DNA from: an uncultured Treponema sp.
GTDB taxonomy: Bacteria > Spirochaetota > Spirochaetia > Treponematales > Treponemataceae
DNA length: 40,080 nt
NCBI GenBank assembly: GCA_947166355.1
Contig: CAMVDX010000023.1
Span: 1 to 40,080 of the forward strand
Direction: 5' to 3'
The notes under the pieces were generated by a model. That model was not told the origin of the DNA. It saw only the letters and a program-made list of their open reading frames with translations, and did no database searches. Made by a program: the position numbers and the translations under genes. Shown here one piece after another: positions 13,535 through 21,859 of this stretch (within the stretch, counting starts at the first letter, position 1; each line of letters opens with the position of its first letter).

Positions 13535-13954
13535 ATGGCAAACATAAAAGACGGTCTCAGTGCCGCAACAAAAGAATTAAGCGCATTCAAAAAGTTTATT
13601 TCACGCGGAAACGTGATTGATATGGCAGTCGGTGTAATCATCGGCGGCGCCTTTGGAAAAATTGTAACAAGCCTTGTAAACGACATCATCATGCCGCTGA
13701 TTGGCCTTGCCCTGGGCAAAATTGACTTCGCTTCCCTCATGTTCAAAATCGGCGAAACCGAAATCAAATACGGTGTCTTCATCCAGACAGTCGTAGACTT
13801 TTTGATTGTAGCATTCTGCATTTTCGTGGTAATTCAGATTTTCGAAAAGTTCAAAAAGAAGGAAGCTGAAAAACCGGAAGAGCCGCCTGCAATCGTAAAA
13901 TCCGACGAAGCAATCCTGCTGGAAGAAATCCGCGACTTACTGAAGAATAAATAA
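13535..13954 (+). CDS. mscL: Large-conductance mechanosensitive channel
   Basis: MscL is a homopentameric inner-membrane channel that opens under high membrane tension and protects cells in hypo-osmotic shock. The 139-residue length is typical. Visible parts are the N-terminal amphipathic helix (FKKFISRGNVIDMAVGVIIG), the TM1 pore helix (about 29-60, with the glycine-rich GVIIGGAFGKIVTSLVNDII segment), a short periplasmic loop (about 61-82), TM2 (about 83-108, VDFLIVAFCIFVVIQIF) and a charged C-terminal helix bundle (DEAILLEEIRDLLKNK). The ATG at 13535 with AGAGG upstream is the start; the frame stays open to 13499, but that stretch is promoter. It is transcribed alone. Confidence 0.97.
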   Translation: MANIKDGLSAATKELSAFKKFISRGNVIDMAVGVIIGGAFGKIVTSLVNDIIMPLIGLALGKIDFASLMFKIGETEIKYGVFIQTVVDFLIVAFCIFVVIQIFEKFKKKEAEKPEEPPAIVKSDEAILLEEIRDLLKNK

Positions 13955-13976
13955 ATTTGCGAAACGCACCTTTTGG

Positions 13977-14200
13977 CCGACTTAACTTGAGAATACTGTC
14001 GTTAAGTCGGTTGAAAAATCTAAATTCCTATAAAAAACAAGGCATTTTTTTCTGTTTCTTAGCATTGTTGACCGACTTAACGCGGGGTATTTGCGTTTAA
14101 GTCGGACAAAAACAGTCTTTTCAGCGGAATGCAAAGGCTTTTTCCCATGATTTGCTTCTTCGGCACCCGACTTAACGCAGCATTTTTGCATTTAAGTCGG
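13977..14200. repeat. Array of three palindromes with exact 95-bp period
   Basis: CCGACTTAA(C)..(G)TTAAGTCGG occurs three times: 13977-14010, 14072-14105 and 14167-14200. Each unit is 34 bp with 9-10 bp perfect arms and a variable centre. The start points are exactly 95 bp apart, and the two intervening segments are 61 bp each. The intervening segments have only weak similarity to each other. The array fills the gap between convergent mscL and the SDR gene. No T run follows the stems, so they are not classical terminators. Confidence 0.85.
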
Positions 14201-14260
14201 TAATTTTCAAGTTTTATACCTTAAATATGCTGTAATTATTGAGCAGCAAGGTAACTTCCA

Positions 14261-15076
14261 TCATAGATATTTTTTTACAGACTTAGCCCAGACACGAACT
14301 GTGAAACCTGTTGAACAGTGGCGCTGCAGCCAGGAAACATAGCGTACGGCAAAGCGGTAAATTGAAAGTGCCTTTCCCCGGCGGGCGTCTCGGATTGCTT
14401 TTGCGACAACCTTGTCAGCCGTTACAAGGAAAGGAAAGTTTACTTTGCGGCCGTTCAGAGTTTCCGGCAAAAGGGCGGTCTTTATCCAGCCCGGGCAGAT
14501 TGTTGTTACAACAATTCCTGTATCGTGGAGTTCTTCTCTGAGCGCGCGGCTGTAACTGTAAACAAAGGCTTTTGTTGCCGCATAAAGATTCATATAAGGC
14601 AGCGGACTAAAGGCCGACTGCGAAGCCACATTTACAAGATGATCTCCCGCCTTCATATAAGGAAGGCAGATATTGCAGATTGAAGCGATTGCCGTGCAGT
14701 GGGTCGTAATCCCCGCTGCCAGCTCTTCTGTAGAAAAATCTGTTGAAGGTGCAAAACGGCCCGCACCAGCGTTATTTATCAGCCAGCTGATTTCCACAGC
14801 CGAAACCCCGCCCTCTGCCTCAAGCCGGCCAGAAAGGACAGCATAAGATTTAGTATCAGACAAATCCATCTGAAGCGGAATGATTTTGGAACCGGCCTCG
14901 CCTCTTCTTCCTTCGCCGGCGTTACTGTTAGTCTCACCAAACTCCGTCTTAAGCCCCTCCAGCTTTGCCACATTACGTCCGATTGCCCAGACCTCATCAA
15001 CTTCATTTATAATCTGTCGGACAAACTCTTTTCCAAGCCCGCCCGAAGCACCTGTAATTACTGCAATTTTCTTCAT
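14261..15076 (-). CDS. Short-chain dehydrogenase/reductase (SDR family)
   Basis: This is an NAD(P)-dependent oxidoreductase of unknown substrate. The 271 residues show a Rossmann fold with the cofactor motif TGASGGLG (residues 9-16), the NNAG motif in WLINNAGAGRF, the catalytic serine in VASQSAF, and the YAATK active-site Tyr and Lys, followed by CPGWIKTALL. It resembles DltE/YdfG-like classical SDRs. A non-conserved insert (about 50-65, NSNAGEGRRGEAGS) interrupts the usual beta-alpha region. AAGGGG lies upstream of the ATG. It starts 5 bp after the GNAT gene and is the last gene of the leftward train, ending 60 bp before the palindrome array. Confidence 0.9.
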   Translation of the reverse strand: MKKIAVITGASGGLGKEFVRQIINEVDEVWAIGRNVAKLEGLKTEFGETNSNAGEGRRGEAGSKIIPLQMDLSDTKSYAVLSGRLEAEGGVSAVEISWLINNAGAGRFAPSTDFSTEELAAGITTHCTAIASICNICLPYMKAGDHLVNVASQSAFSPLPYMNLYAATKAFVYSYSRALREELHDTGIVVTTICPGWIKTALLPETLNGRKVNFPFLVTADKVVAKAIRDARRGKALSIYRFAVRYVSWLQRHCSTGFTVRVWAKSVKKYL

Positions 15077-15081
15077 ATTAT

Positions 15082-15525
15082 TTAAAACCCCTTAAACAAA
15101 CTCACATGTTTTGCTAGATCTTTAAATCCGTTTTTCTGATAAAATTTGTAGGCCGGTTTGTCCAAATCTGTCTGCAGGAATATTCCATGCACGTTGCGGC
15201 CTTTCAGGTCTTCTTCTATCAGCTTCATAAAACGGCTGCCGAGTCCACTACCCTGATAATCCGGAGAAACACACAGTTCATCTAAAACATAATTTGTGCC
15301 TTCCCACCAGTGAGTAATCTGGCCCAGCGAAATTGCAACTAACTTTTCATCCACAAGAAGTCCATAATTGATTGCGTGAAAACCACCCGCCTTTTCTTTT
15401 ACATATTCTAAGAGCTGATTTTCATCACTCCAGTCATCATTCCAGGGCTCGCCTTTAAAAGCTGACTTGTACAAAGCCGCCATCTCGTTCAAATAAGATT
15501 GATCCAGTATTACGAATTTTTCCAT
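15082..15525 (-). CDS. GNAT-family N-acetyltransferase
   Basis: The 147-residue protein has the acetyl-CoA-binding motif A of GNAT enzymes (LDELCVSPDYQGSGLGSRFM, about residues 85-104) preceded by two strands and followed by the FLQTDLDKPAYKFYQKNGF segment typical of the C-terminal half. The acceptor is unknown. The length equals a single GNAT domain. AAAGGC lies 6 nt upstream of the ATG. Gaps of 14 bp upstream and 5 bp downstream place it in an operon with the TraB-like and SDR genes. Confidence 0.88.
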   Translation of the reverse strand: MEKFVILDQSYLNEMAALYKSAFKGEPWNDDWSDENQLLEYVKEKAGGFHAINYGLLVDEKLVAISLGQITHWWEGTNYVLDELCVSPDYQGSGLGSRFMKLIEEDLKGRNVHGIFLQTDLDKPAYKFYQKNGFKDLAKHVSLFKGF

Positions 15526-15539
15526 TTTTTGCCTTTGTT

Positions 15540-16385
15540 TTATTTTTCTTTGTAAATCCTGTTGCTTTTAAATAACTCACAGTATTTCATCTGTGAGTTG
15601 TAAAATCTGTTACTTGTATCTACCGGCCATTGTGCCTTTACATCAGCATTAATATTTTCATCTGCCTGAATTGATTCGGGATAAGTGTGTGCATAAAAAT
15701 AACTTCGTTTTTCCCATACATCACAAATTGAAGAAGGATATTTAAAATCGCCGGAGTCTTCTGCCCCGTGTGCCCCACGCTTGAATAATTTTCCAGCATG
15801 CGGGATTTTCTCTTTTTTTCCGCCTGCAGAAAGAAGTCTATCCAATTGAGGATACAGATGACCAAAGCCACAAATTATCAGAATTTTTTTATCATCATAC
15901 TGCTTCAACTTTTTCATTATATTTTGATGTATATGATTATCGCGGTCAGCTGTAGTTGTGTTCTTTTTATATGTGTCATTATCTACCTTCCAGTAATCTA
16001 TCATTTCAACCGGAATCTGAAATTCCTGACAATATGAATATGCAATACACATATCCACAGGGCCATCAACAATTCCTAAGCGGTCAAAATTGTCTTCACG
16101 AGCCTCAATAAAAATAACATCGGGATTAATATTTTTTACAGCGTTCAGCATTTCTTCTATAGAGTAATTTGACATCTTATCAAAATGACTTGTGTGGAAA
16201 GTTCCCATAAGATAAACTTCTTGCCCGTGATTCTGCTCATTATTCTGAGCGTCACTCATTCTGATTTTTTTTACCGTAAAGCTTTTTAAATTGATATATA
16301 CGCCAGAAGAAATCAACAAAGCTAATAAAATGAGCCCTACCAGAATTTTACCGGCTGTTAGAAAGAACTTACAAACTGTTTTCAT
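15540..16385 (-). CDS. Membrane-anchored TraB/TIKI (ChaN/GumN-like) family protein
   Basis: The 281-residue protein has one N-terminal membrane helix (about 10-32) and an extracytoplasmic domain. The motifs recall the TraB/TIKI/EreA-ChaN superfamily: GTFHTSHF near residue 61, a conserved acidic FIEAREDNF and a second ICGFGHLYPQLDRLL histidine motif. Members with these GxxH and GxGH motifs are metal-dependent hydrolases or peptide-inactivating enzymes, so a hydrolase role is possible, but the substrate is unknown. The start lies 3 bp after the stop of the CPBP protease gene, so translation is likely coupled. The family call is by motif only. Confidence 0.6.
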   Translation of the reverse strand: MKTVCKFFLTAGKILVGLILLALLISSGVYINLKSFTVKKIRMSDAQNNEQNHGQEVYLMGTFHTSHFDKMSNYSIEEMLNAVKNINPDVIFIEAREDNFDRLGIVDGPVDMCIAYSYCQEFQIPVEMIDYWKVDNDTYKKNTTTADRDNHIHQNIMKKLKQYDDKKILIICGFGHLYPQLDRLLSAGGKKEKIPHAGKLFKRGAHGAEDSGDFKYPSSICDVWEKRSYFYAHTYPESIQADENINADVKAQWPVDTSNRFYNSQMKYCELFKSNRIYKEK

Positions 16386-16388
16386 AAT

Positions 16389-17156
16389 TTAAGCTTTTTC
16401 CTTCAAAGAATTTTTCTTTTTGAATATAAAAATCAGCAGCAATGAAATCACAATCAGTACAGCTGCAGTTATTGAGCTTGCGAGGTAGCTGCCGTAAAAA
16501 TCATAATGATAAAAGTTACTCATTGAGTTCACGATTGCATGACAAAGTACACAGAGCCACACACTTCCGGTAAGCTTTCTTATAACAGCAAGCATAAAGC
16601 TCAAGCCAAGAACCATAATTCCAAAAACCAGGAAGCTTTTATGATACTGACTCACACCCTGAATAAAAAACAAAGGTAAATGCCAGATCCACCAGATTAC
16701 GGCAGTTATTAATGTTGAAAGAACAAAGCCGAACTTTTTATTCAATTCAGACCAAGTGATATATCTCCAGCCGGCCTCTTCCAGACCTCCGCCTAATATC
16801 ATTGCAAGAATCATCAACGGGAGAAAATATAAAGGAAGCCCCTTTCTGTAGCCGGAAATCAGACACATTAAAATCATATGAAAAAGTGGAAGTGTTATTG
16901 CAAGCAGGTATGACCATGGGCTTTGCTTAAAATCAAATACATGACCTAACCAGTCTTTAAAGCCTGCTACTTCACCATTCTTTTTCAAAACAATAAATGA
17001 AGCAATTGCAGGCGATATTCCTCCAAGCATCCATGGAAGATATATCCATTTATATTCTTTCATCGTTATGCCAGTAAAACTCAATACAAGGCAAAGTCCC
17101 CAGCAGATTCCCATGAATAAAAAAGTAAGCAAAAGATGTTTCCAAATATTTTTCAT
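16389..17156 (-). CDS. CPBP-family intramembrane glutamic endopeptidase (CAAX/Abi type)
   Basis: The 255-residue protein is polytopic, with about eight hydrophobic segments. The family's active-site motifs are seen: EEAGWRYITW (EExxxR, about residues 125-134), IWHLPLFF and the C-terminal HAIVNSMSNF. CPBP proteins cleave within membranes; bacterial members take part in bacteriocin self-immunity, signalling or protein processing. The target here is unknown. AAGGAG lies 8 nt before the ATG. It is followed directly by the TraB-like gene. The upstream HAD gene ends 55 bp away on the same strand, so the whole 14261-19825 train may be one transcription unit. Confidence 0.9.
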   Translation of the reverse strand: MKNIWKHLLLTFLFMGICWGLCLVLSFTGITMKEYKWIYLPWMLGGISPAIASFIVLKKNGEVAGFKDWLGHVFDFKQSPWSYLLAITLPLFHMILMCLISGYRKGLPLYFLPLMILAMILGGGLEEAGWRYITWSELNKKFGFVLSTLITAVIWWIWHLPLFFIQGVSQYHKSFLVFGIMVLGLSFMLAVIRKLTGSVWLCVLCHAIVNSMSNFYHYDFYGSYLASSITAAVLIVISLLLIFIFKKKNSLKEKA

Positions 17157-17211
17157 TAATAGTTCTCCTTTTTGTGTATCAATATTGTAACACCTGAACA
17201 GCTGGGTTTTG

Positions 17212-17979
17212 TTACAGGAGATTTTCTTTTATCCAGTTTGCCACGCCGTCGTTTTCGTTTGAAGCGCAGACTTGGCCAGCTGCCTGCTTTACTTCTTCAA
17301 TTGCATTTTCCATGGCAATGCCTTTTCCGCAAAGCTTTAGCATTCCGATGTCATTAAAGTCGTCACCAAAAGCGGCAATCTTGGAACTTGTAATATTGAG
17401 GTGGCGGCAAAGCTCTGTGATTGCCTTTTCTTTTGTAGCCGCTTTTTTGCTGAGCTTGTACCAGGGGATATCTGAGAACGGAAGATAGTCTATCTGATCA
17501 AGCCCAATAACAGAGACAACTTTTTCAACTTTTTCCTTATCCAGGCTTTCGATGCACATTTTCATGCAGGTTTCGCGGAAGTCGGAAAAATCATTGAAAG
17601 TCCAGAATTTGTCGCCCAGCTCTTCACGGGAATTGGAATAAAGCGCATGCTCGTTGTCTGCAGAAATCACAATATCTTTTCCAAAGACCTCAAAGGCTGC
17701 CGCAATTAATTTTCTGATTTCCTCAACACTGAATTCGCAGTCATAAATTTTTTTATCCTGATAATAAACAATGCCGCCGCCATTTGTAATAAGAATATCC
17801 GGCTTTATGCCATCAAGAAATTTAACTGCATTTATTTTTGCTCGCGAAGTACAGATTCCAAAGAGCACGCCCTTTTCCTGAACGCACCTGATTGTTTCTT
17901 TTGTAAAATCTGAAATAGATTTATCGTCATGGAACAGGGTTCCGTCTAAGTCAGAAAGAATGATTGATATGTTTTCCAT
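17212..17979 (-). CDS. Cof-type HAD-superfamily phosphatase
   Basis: The 255-residue cytoplasmic protein has the HAD motifs: DLDGTLF (nucleophile Asp, residues 9-15), a CTSRA motif II, a conserved lysine region (KKAATKEKAI) and the motif GDDFNDIGML that binds magnesium. The large C2 cap between motifs II and III marks the Cof/YidA subfamily, which dephosphorylates sugar phosphates and flavin-pathway intermediates. The ATG at 17979 has AAGGA 6 nt upstream; the frame continues to 18015, but that part overlaps the previous gene. It begins 2 bp before the stop of the FMN-binding-like gene, so the two are coupled. Confidence 0.92.
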   Translation of the reverse strand: MENISIILSDLDGTLFHDDKSISDFTKETIRCVQEKGVLFGICTSRAKINAVKFLDGIKPDILITNGGGIVYYQDKKIYDCEFSVEEIRKLIAAAFEVFGKDIVISADNEHALYSNSREELGDKFWTFNDFSDFRETCMKMCIESLDKEKVEKVVSVIGLDQIDYLPFSDIPWYKLSKKAATKEKAITELCRHLNITSSKIAAFGDDFNDIGMLKLCGKGIAMENAIEEVKQAAGQVCASNENDGVANWIKENLL

Positions 17980-17981
17980 TT

Positions 17982-18392
17982 TTATTCCTTTTTTGAAAGA
18001 GCCGAGCTGACACAACTGATATAAACAAGACTGCCACGTTCGGCTCCTTTTATTGCAGGAACCACAACCTTATTCTGAGCTATCATTTCGTCAATAACAG
18101 GCCGAGCCTTTTCGCCATCAAGACCGTCATTCTGCAAAACCCGAATTTCCTGTATTTTGTGATTTTCAATCTCTACTTCAAGTTCGAGTCTTAAAAAACT
18201 TGTTTCAGTTTTTCCGGTATAAATTCCGTCTTCAATTTCAGAAAGCTCAATTTTATAAAATGGAAGACGAGCTGCTTCGCGAAACTGCATTTTTTTTCTG
18301 GCAATAACATAGCCCCCCGCCATAAGGCAGATAAGAGCAACTACCATAAAATATTTTGAATAATCTGTTTTTTTAGAATACGGCTTTTTCAT
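17982..18392 (-). CDS. FMN-binding-like exported/anchored protein with a degenerate flavin site
   Basis: The 136-residue protein has an N-terminal membrane helix (about 13-31) and a small FMN_bind-like domain: IEDGIYTGKTETSFLRLELE, VEIENHKIQEIRVLQNDG, then a C-terminal GAERGSLVYISCVSSAL. In RnfG/NqrC/ApbE-target proteins the corresponding motif is D-x-(S/T)-G-A-T-x-(S/T), and the threonine is covalently flavinylated. Here the position reads G-A-E-R-G-S, so the flavin threonine seems to be missing. It is encoded between a diguanylate cyclase (20 bp gap) and the HAD phosphatase (2 bp gap). The fold is moderately supported; flavin binding is doubtful. Confidence 0.65.
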   Translation of the reverse strand: MKKPYSKKTDYSKYFMVVALICLMAGGYVIARKKMQFREAARLPFYKIELSEIEDGIYTGKTETSFLRLELEVEIENHKIQEIRVLQNDGLDGEKARPVIDEMIAQNKVVVPAIKGAERGSLVYISCVSSALSKKE

Positions 18393-18412
18393 TTTTATTT
18401 TGAAGATTTTCT

Positions 18413-19825
18413 TTAACTGCGTTTTAGCTCAGGATATTTCTGGTAATATAAATTTTTATCTTCGTACATATTAACGTCGGCAGTTTTCATTGCATCATAA
18501 ACATTCTGGCTGTCTTCTTCAACGCAAACACCCACCGCAAAACTAACATTTTCAGTAGCGTCTGCCTTTTCTTTAATCTGCCTTACGTAATCTTCAAGCT
18601 GACTCAACTTTACATCACGCATCAGAATCATAAACTCATCACCACCGGCACGGTAAATTTCATTTGACGGGAAAATCTCTTTTAAAATTTTTGCCGCATC
18701 ACGAATCAACTTATCTCCGGCAGAATGACCATGAGCATCATTCATACGCTTTAGACCATTTAGATCTGCAAAAACAATTCCTATATTTTTTCTGCCCGGG
18801 CGGTCATCAAGACTAAGCTGCATCACACGATTGTTCATCTCGTTTCGATTCAGAACACCTGTAAGTAAATCTACAGTACTGAGAATTCTGAACCTGTCAA
18901 ACATCTGATAGCTGGAAATTTCTGAAGCAAGGAAGAAGGTTGTAAGCTCCAGAGTTTCTTTAATGTGCATCGTTTTTTCTGTATCAAAATTCGTTGCCCA
19001 TATATAGCCTAAAAGCTCATAACCAGCTTTAAGAGGAAATAAAACAATACTGTTGATATTTGAACTAATAAGCGAATTATACCAGATTGGATTTTTTTCC
19101 TTTATGATTTCCATATCATCTCTGCTTTTCAGAATGATGCAGTTGCTGCCACCAATCACTTCATCCCAGGTAACTGCAATGTTATAAAAATCATCTGTAA
19201 ACCAATCTTCCTTATAATTTGTCTTCCTGAACTCATCGGAAACATCTTCACAAAGCAGAGAACACTTGCTGGACATTACATCCATATTAAGAATTGCACA
19301 GTATGCCGCGCCACAAATATTGCGTATATCCTTTATAACCTCACGCATTGTTGTTTTAAAATCAGTAGTTCCACGCAACTTTATGCAAGTACTCAAAACC
19401 TCTGCCGCAGTATCATGAGAAACATTTGTCATTTTAGAAGTTTCTGATTCATGCGTTATTTCCTGAGTATAAGTGCAATAGCATAATTTTCCGTCATCTG
19501 CATCAAGAGGAAGTGAAAAAAGATTAAACCAGAAATCAAAACGTTCTGGATGAACATAAGAATGCTGTGGCTTTTTTAAAACCGCACTACTGTAACAGAA
19601 ATATTCAAAATTAGTATCATGTGGAAAATAATTCTGATACAGGCTGTTTGGTACAAATTTTTTAGAAAGAGCGGCCGGCATATCAGGCATATTTTCAATG
19701 GAATCAATATAGGCTTTATTACCTGCAACAATCCTGATTTCACCGTATTTACCGTTACCAAGATTTTCAACCGACATAATACAGGTCATTGTTTGAAAGC
19801 CATCTACAAATTTCTGAAAATCCAT
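18413..19825 (-). CDS. GAF-like/GGDEF diguanylate cyclase
   Basis: The enzyme makes c-di-GMP from two GTP. The 470 residues have a PAS-like N-terminal segment (about 1-130), a GAF-like sensor (about 150-300) and a GGDEF domain (about 310-465). The substrate-binding motif FADLNGLKRMNDAHGHSAGD and the intact signature RAGGDEFMIL (near residue 393) indicate activity. The RxxD product-inhibition site normally just before the signature is absent (FPSN), so feedback inhibition is unlikely. There is no membrane helix, so it is a cytosolic sensor. GAGGAA lies before the ATG. It heads a probable operon with the FMN-binding-like and HAD genes. Confidence 0.92.
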   Translation of the reverse strand: MDFQKFVDGFQTMTCIMSVENLGNGKYGEIRIVAGNKAYIDSIENMPDMPAALSKKFVPNSLYQNYFPHDTNFEYFCYSSAVLKKPQHSYVHPERFDFWFNLFSLPLDADDGKLCYCTYTQEITHESETSKMTNVSHDTAAEVLSTCIKLRGTTDFKTTMREVIKDIRNICGAAYCAILNMDVMSSKCSLLCEDVSDEFRKTNYKEDWFTDDFYNIAVTWDEVIGGSNCIILKSRDDMEIIKEKNPIWYNSLISSNINSIVLFPLKAGYELLGYIWATNFDTEKTMHIKETLELTTFFLASEISSYQMFDRFRILSTVDLLTGVLNRNEMNNRVMQLSLDDRPGRKNIGIVFADLNGLKRMNDAHGHSAGDKLIRDAAKILKEIFPSNEIYRAGGDEFMILMRDVKLSQLEDYVRQIKEKADATENVSFAVGVCVEEDSQNVYDAMKTADVNMYEDKNLYYQKYPELKRS

Positions 19826-20069
19826 ATTAATTCCTCATATATATAATAGGAGCAAATATAACTACTTCGTTATTTTAACACGGATTTTAATGATTCTCAA
19901 CTTTTTGTTTTAAAGATAATTCGGATCCCACAGGGCTTCCGAATTATAAAAGATTTATGTAAATCTTGGTGCGAGGGAGCGAGGCATGACCAAAAGCCAT
20001 ATTTACAGAAATTTATGCAGGTTAAACGTTTTATATATAAAAAATTTGCAATAAATTTCCTGTAAAAAT
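19826..20069. other. Divergent intergenic region with two palindromes
   Basis: Between the diguanylate cyclase gene and the small RNA candidate are two perfect inverted repeats: ATAATTCGGA (19916-19925) / TCCGAATTAT (19938-19947), which contains an inner CCC/GGG pair, and AAGATTTA-TG-TAAATCTT (about 19950-19967). They may be operators or relics of dispersed repeats. No reading frame of interest was seen. Confidence 0.45.
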
Positions 20070-20098
20070 TTGACATATTTTGTGCTATCTGCTATATT
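20070..20098 (+). promoter_or_regulatory. Strong promoter of the small RNA candidate
   Basis: TTGACA (20070-20075), a 17-nt spacer and TATATT (20093-20098) form the best sigma-70-type promoter in the window. It predicts a start near 20104. Confidence 0.8.
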
Positions 20099-20103
20099 AT
20101 AAC

Positions 20104-20202
20104 TAGCTTGTAAATAAGCTGATAAACTCTCTCCGATTGTCCAGCAACGCTGGACGGCAAGGTTCCCTTTTAGTGTTACTGTCTGGGAACCTTGTTTTTT
20201 TT
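20104..20202 (+). ncRNA. Candidate small non-coding RNA, about 99 nt
   Basis: The predicted transcript starts 5-7 nt after a near-consensus promoter and ends at an intrinsic terminator. It folds into three stem-loops: AGCTT/AAGCT (20105-20120), GTCCAGC-AAC-GCTGGAC (20139-20155) and the terminator CAAGGTTCCC/GGGAACCTTG (20158-20194) followed by eight T. There is no start codon with a ribosome site inside. A free small RNA is the simplest reading. Alternatively it is a terminated 5' leader of the histidine kinase gene that starts 53 nt downstream, that is, a riboswitch or attenuator. It does not match the c-di-GMP, fluoride or preQ1 riboswitch consensus as I know them. Confidence 0.65.
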
Positions 20203-20254
20203 AACTTTCAAAACTATTTAAAAATCTCTACTTTCTGCTATTATTACTATAGTT

Positions 20255-21859
20255 ATGAAAAAACGAAAAAATAGCCTTACAAGTATCCGCCACGAAATTC
20301 AGAGAATTCAGTTGATTTTAATTATTGTTACGACAATTCTTATGAGTGTAGGTGGTGCTGTTGTGAACGTAAACGCAAGTGATAATGCGTTTGACCAGAA
20401 TCTTCAGGAGACGGCGGCTCTTATAACACGAATATATGGGTTTATGAAGAATGCGCCCCGCCGCGACCTTTGTATTTGTATGGATTCCATTGCGGAAGAT
20501 TTGGCGGATGTAGATGTAATTTCTATCGTTAACTCAGACAATATCCGAATCTATCACACAAACCATAATTTGATTGATACAGAATATGATGGTACTCATC
20601 CGGATTTTTCTAATCATCAGGAATATACCGAAAGCGACATAGGACCTTCAGGCCCGCAGAGACGAACCTATTCAGCACTTTATGATGATGACGGAAAATA
20701 CATAGGTTTTATTATGGCAATTATGCTTAAGACCTCAATCCGTTCATTCACTACAAAAATCGTACTTCTTTTTGTGATTGTTACTGTAGCAGCCATAATC
20801 ATAGAAATCGCAATATGCCGCGCCTTTTCCCGCAAATTAAAGCGGCGGCTTCTCGGCTATGAACCAGACGCATTCACTTCTATGTTCCGTATTCGTGAAA
20901 ATATTCTGGAATCAACCTACGACGGAATAATTGCCGTAGACAGTAATCACGACATCCAGTTTACAAATAAAGCCGCCAGAAAAATGCTTGACTGCGACAG
21001 TGAAAACGAGGATGAAAAAATCAGCCTTATAAAACAAAACGTCTTTACAGAAAAATTTCTTTCTGATGTATTAAAAACTGGAAACGCAGAGTTCGGTATT
21101 CAACACGAAACAGAAAACGGAACTGCCCTCTTATTAGACTGCATTCCAGTAAAAGAAGACGGTATTATAAGCGGTGCTGTAGCAATTCTTCACGACCGTA
21201 CAGAATACACAAAGCTTATGGAAGAACTTTCGGGTACAAAATATCTTGTAGATTCTATGCGTGCAAATAATCACGATTTTACAAACAAGCTGCACGTAAT
21301 ACTCGGGCTCATTCAGATTGGTGAATACGACAAAGCCGTATCTTACATCGAAAATATTTCTATAATTCAGAGGCAAACCTTAAGCACAGTAATGCACGCC
21401 GTGGACAATGCTTCGTTTGCAGCTCTACTGATTGGTAAAATTGCCCGCGCCTCAGAATGTAATGTAAAGTTTATTCTGAAAGAAGGAATACGTTTTAAAT
21501 CTTCAGAAATCTCAGTGCCTTCCGAGGCACTCGTAACCATTGCCGGAAACCTCATAGACAACGCATTAGATTCAATGAACATGAATCTGAATAATGACAG
21601 GCCGCGCGAACTGGAATTCGGAGTTTTTACTAAACCCGGAGATTTATTCATTACCGTACGCGATACAGGCTGTGGCATTGCTCCAGAAATTCGTGACCAT
21701 GTTTTTGAAAAAGGTTTTTCTACTAAAGGTTCTGGCCGCGGAGTTGGAATGTATCACACAAAACAACTGATAGAAAGCCTCGGTGGAACTATAAGTTTTG
21801 AATCAGAACAAGACATAGGAACTATTTTTATGGTAAAATTAAAAAGTAATTATGTATAA
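20255..21859 (+). CDS. CitA/DcuS-type sensor histidine kinase
   Basis: The 534-residue membrane kinase likely senses a small external ligand, often a di- or tricarboxylate in this family. Order: TM1 (about 17-38), a periplasmic PDC/Cache-like sensor (about 40-170) with a DGTHPDFSNHQEY stretch, TM2 (about 171-193), a cytoplasmic PAS (about 215-325), then a Spo0B-like dimerisation segment with phospho-acceptor H340 in NNHDFTNKLHVILGL. The HATPase follows with NLIDNALDSM, DTGCGIAPEI and GRGVGMYHTKQL. The position after the His is Asp where many relatives have Glu. There is no Shine-Dalgarno sequence; TACTAT lies 4 nt before the ATG. The last 8 bp overlap the response-regulator gene. The ligand is unknown. 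Confidence 0.92.
   Translation: MKKRKNSLTSIRHEIQRIQLILIIVTTILMSVGGAVVNVNASDNAFDQNLQETAALITRIYGFMKNAPRRDLCICMDSIAEDLADVDVISIVNSDNIRIYHTNHNLIDTEYDGTHPDFSNHQEYTESDIGPSGPQRRTYSALYDDDGKYIGFIMAIMLKTSIRSFTTKIVLLFVIVTVAAIIIEIAICRAFSRKLKRRLLGYEPDAFTSMFRIRENILESTYDGIIAVDSNHDIQFTNKAARKMLDCDSENEDEKISLIKQNVFTEKFLSDVLKTGNAEFGIQHETENGTALLLDCIPVKEDGIISGAVAILHDRTEYTKLMEELSGTKYLVDSMRANNHDFTNKLHVILGLIQIGEYDKAVSYIENISIIQRQTLSTVMHAVDNASFAALLIGKIARASECNVKFILKEGIRFKSSEISVPSEALVTIAGNLIDNALDSMNMNLNNDRPRELEFGVFTKPGDLFITVRDTGCGIAPEIRDHVFEKGFSTKGSGRGVGMYHTKQLIESLGGTISFESEQDIGTIFMVKLKSNYV

Noticed and set aside
13982..14191. Minus-strand 69-codon frame across the 95-bp palindrome array.
   Set aside because: The frame covers only the palindromes and shows no ribosome site or recognisable protein features.
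13977..14200. Short CRISPR array with 34-bp repeats and 61-bp spacers.
   Set aside because: The centre of each repeat differs, only the palindrome arms are conserved, the spacers are longer than usual and no cas genes are present.
20104..20202. c-di-GMP (GEMM) riboswitch controlling the kinase gene.
   Set aside because: The hairpin order and conserved unpaired bases of that class are not present; the unit looks like a stand-alone RNA.
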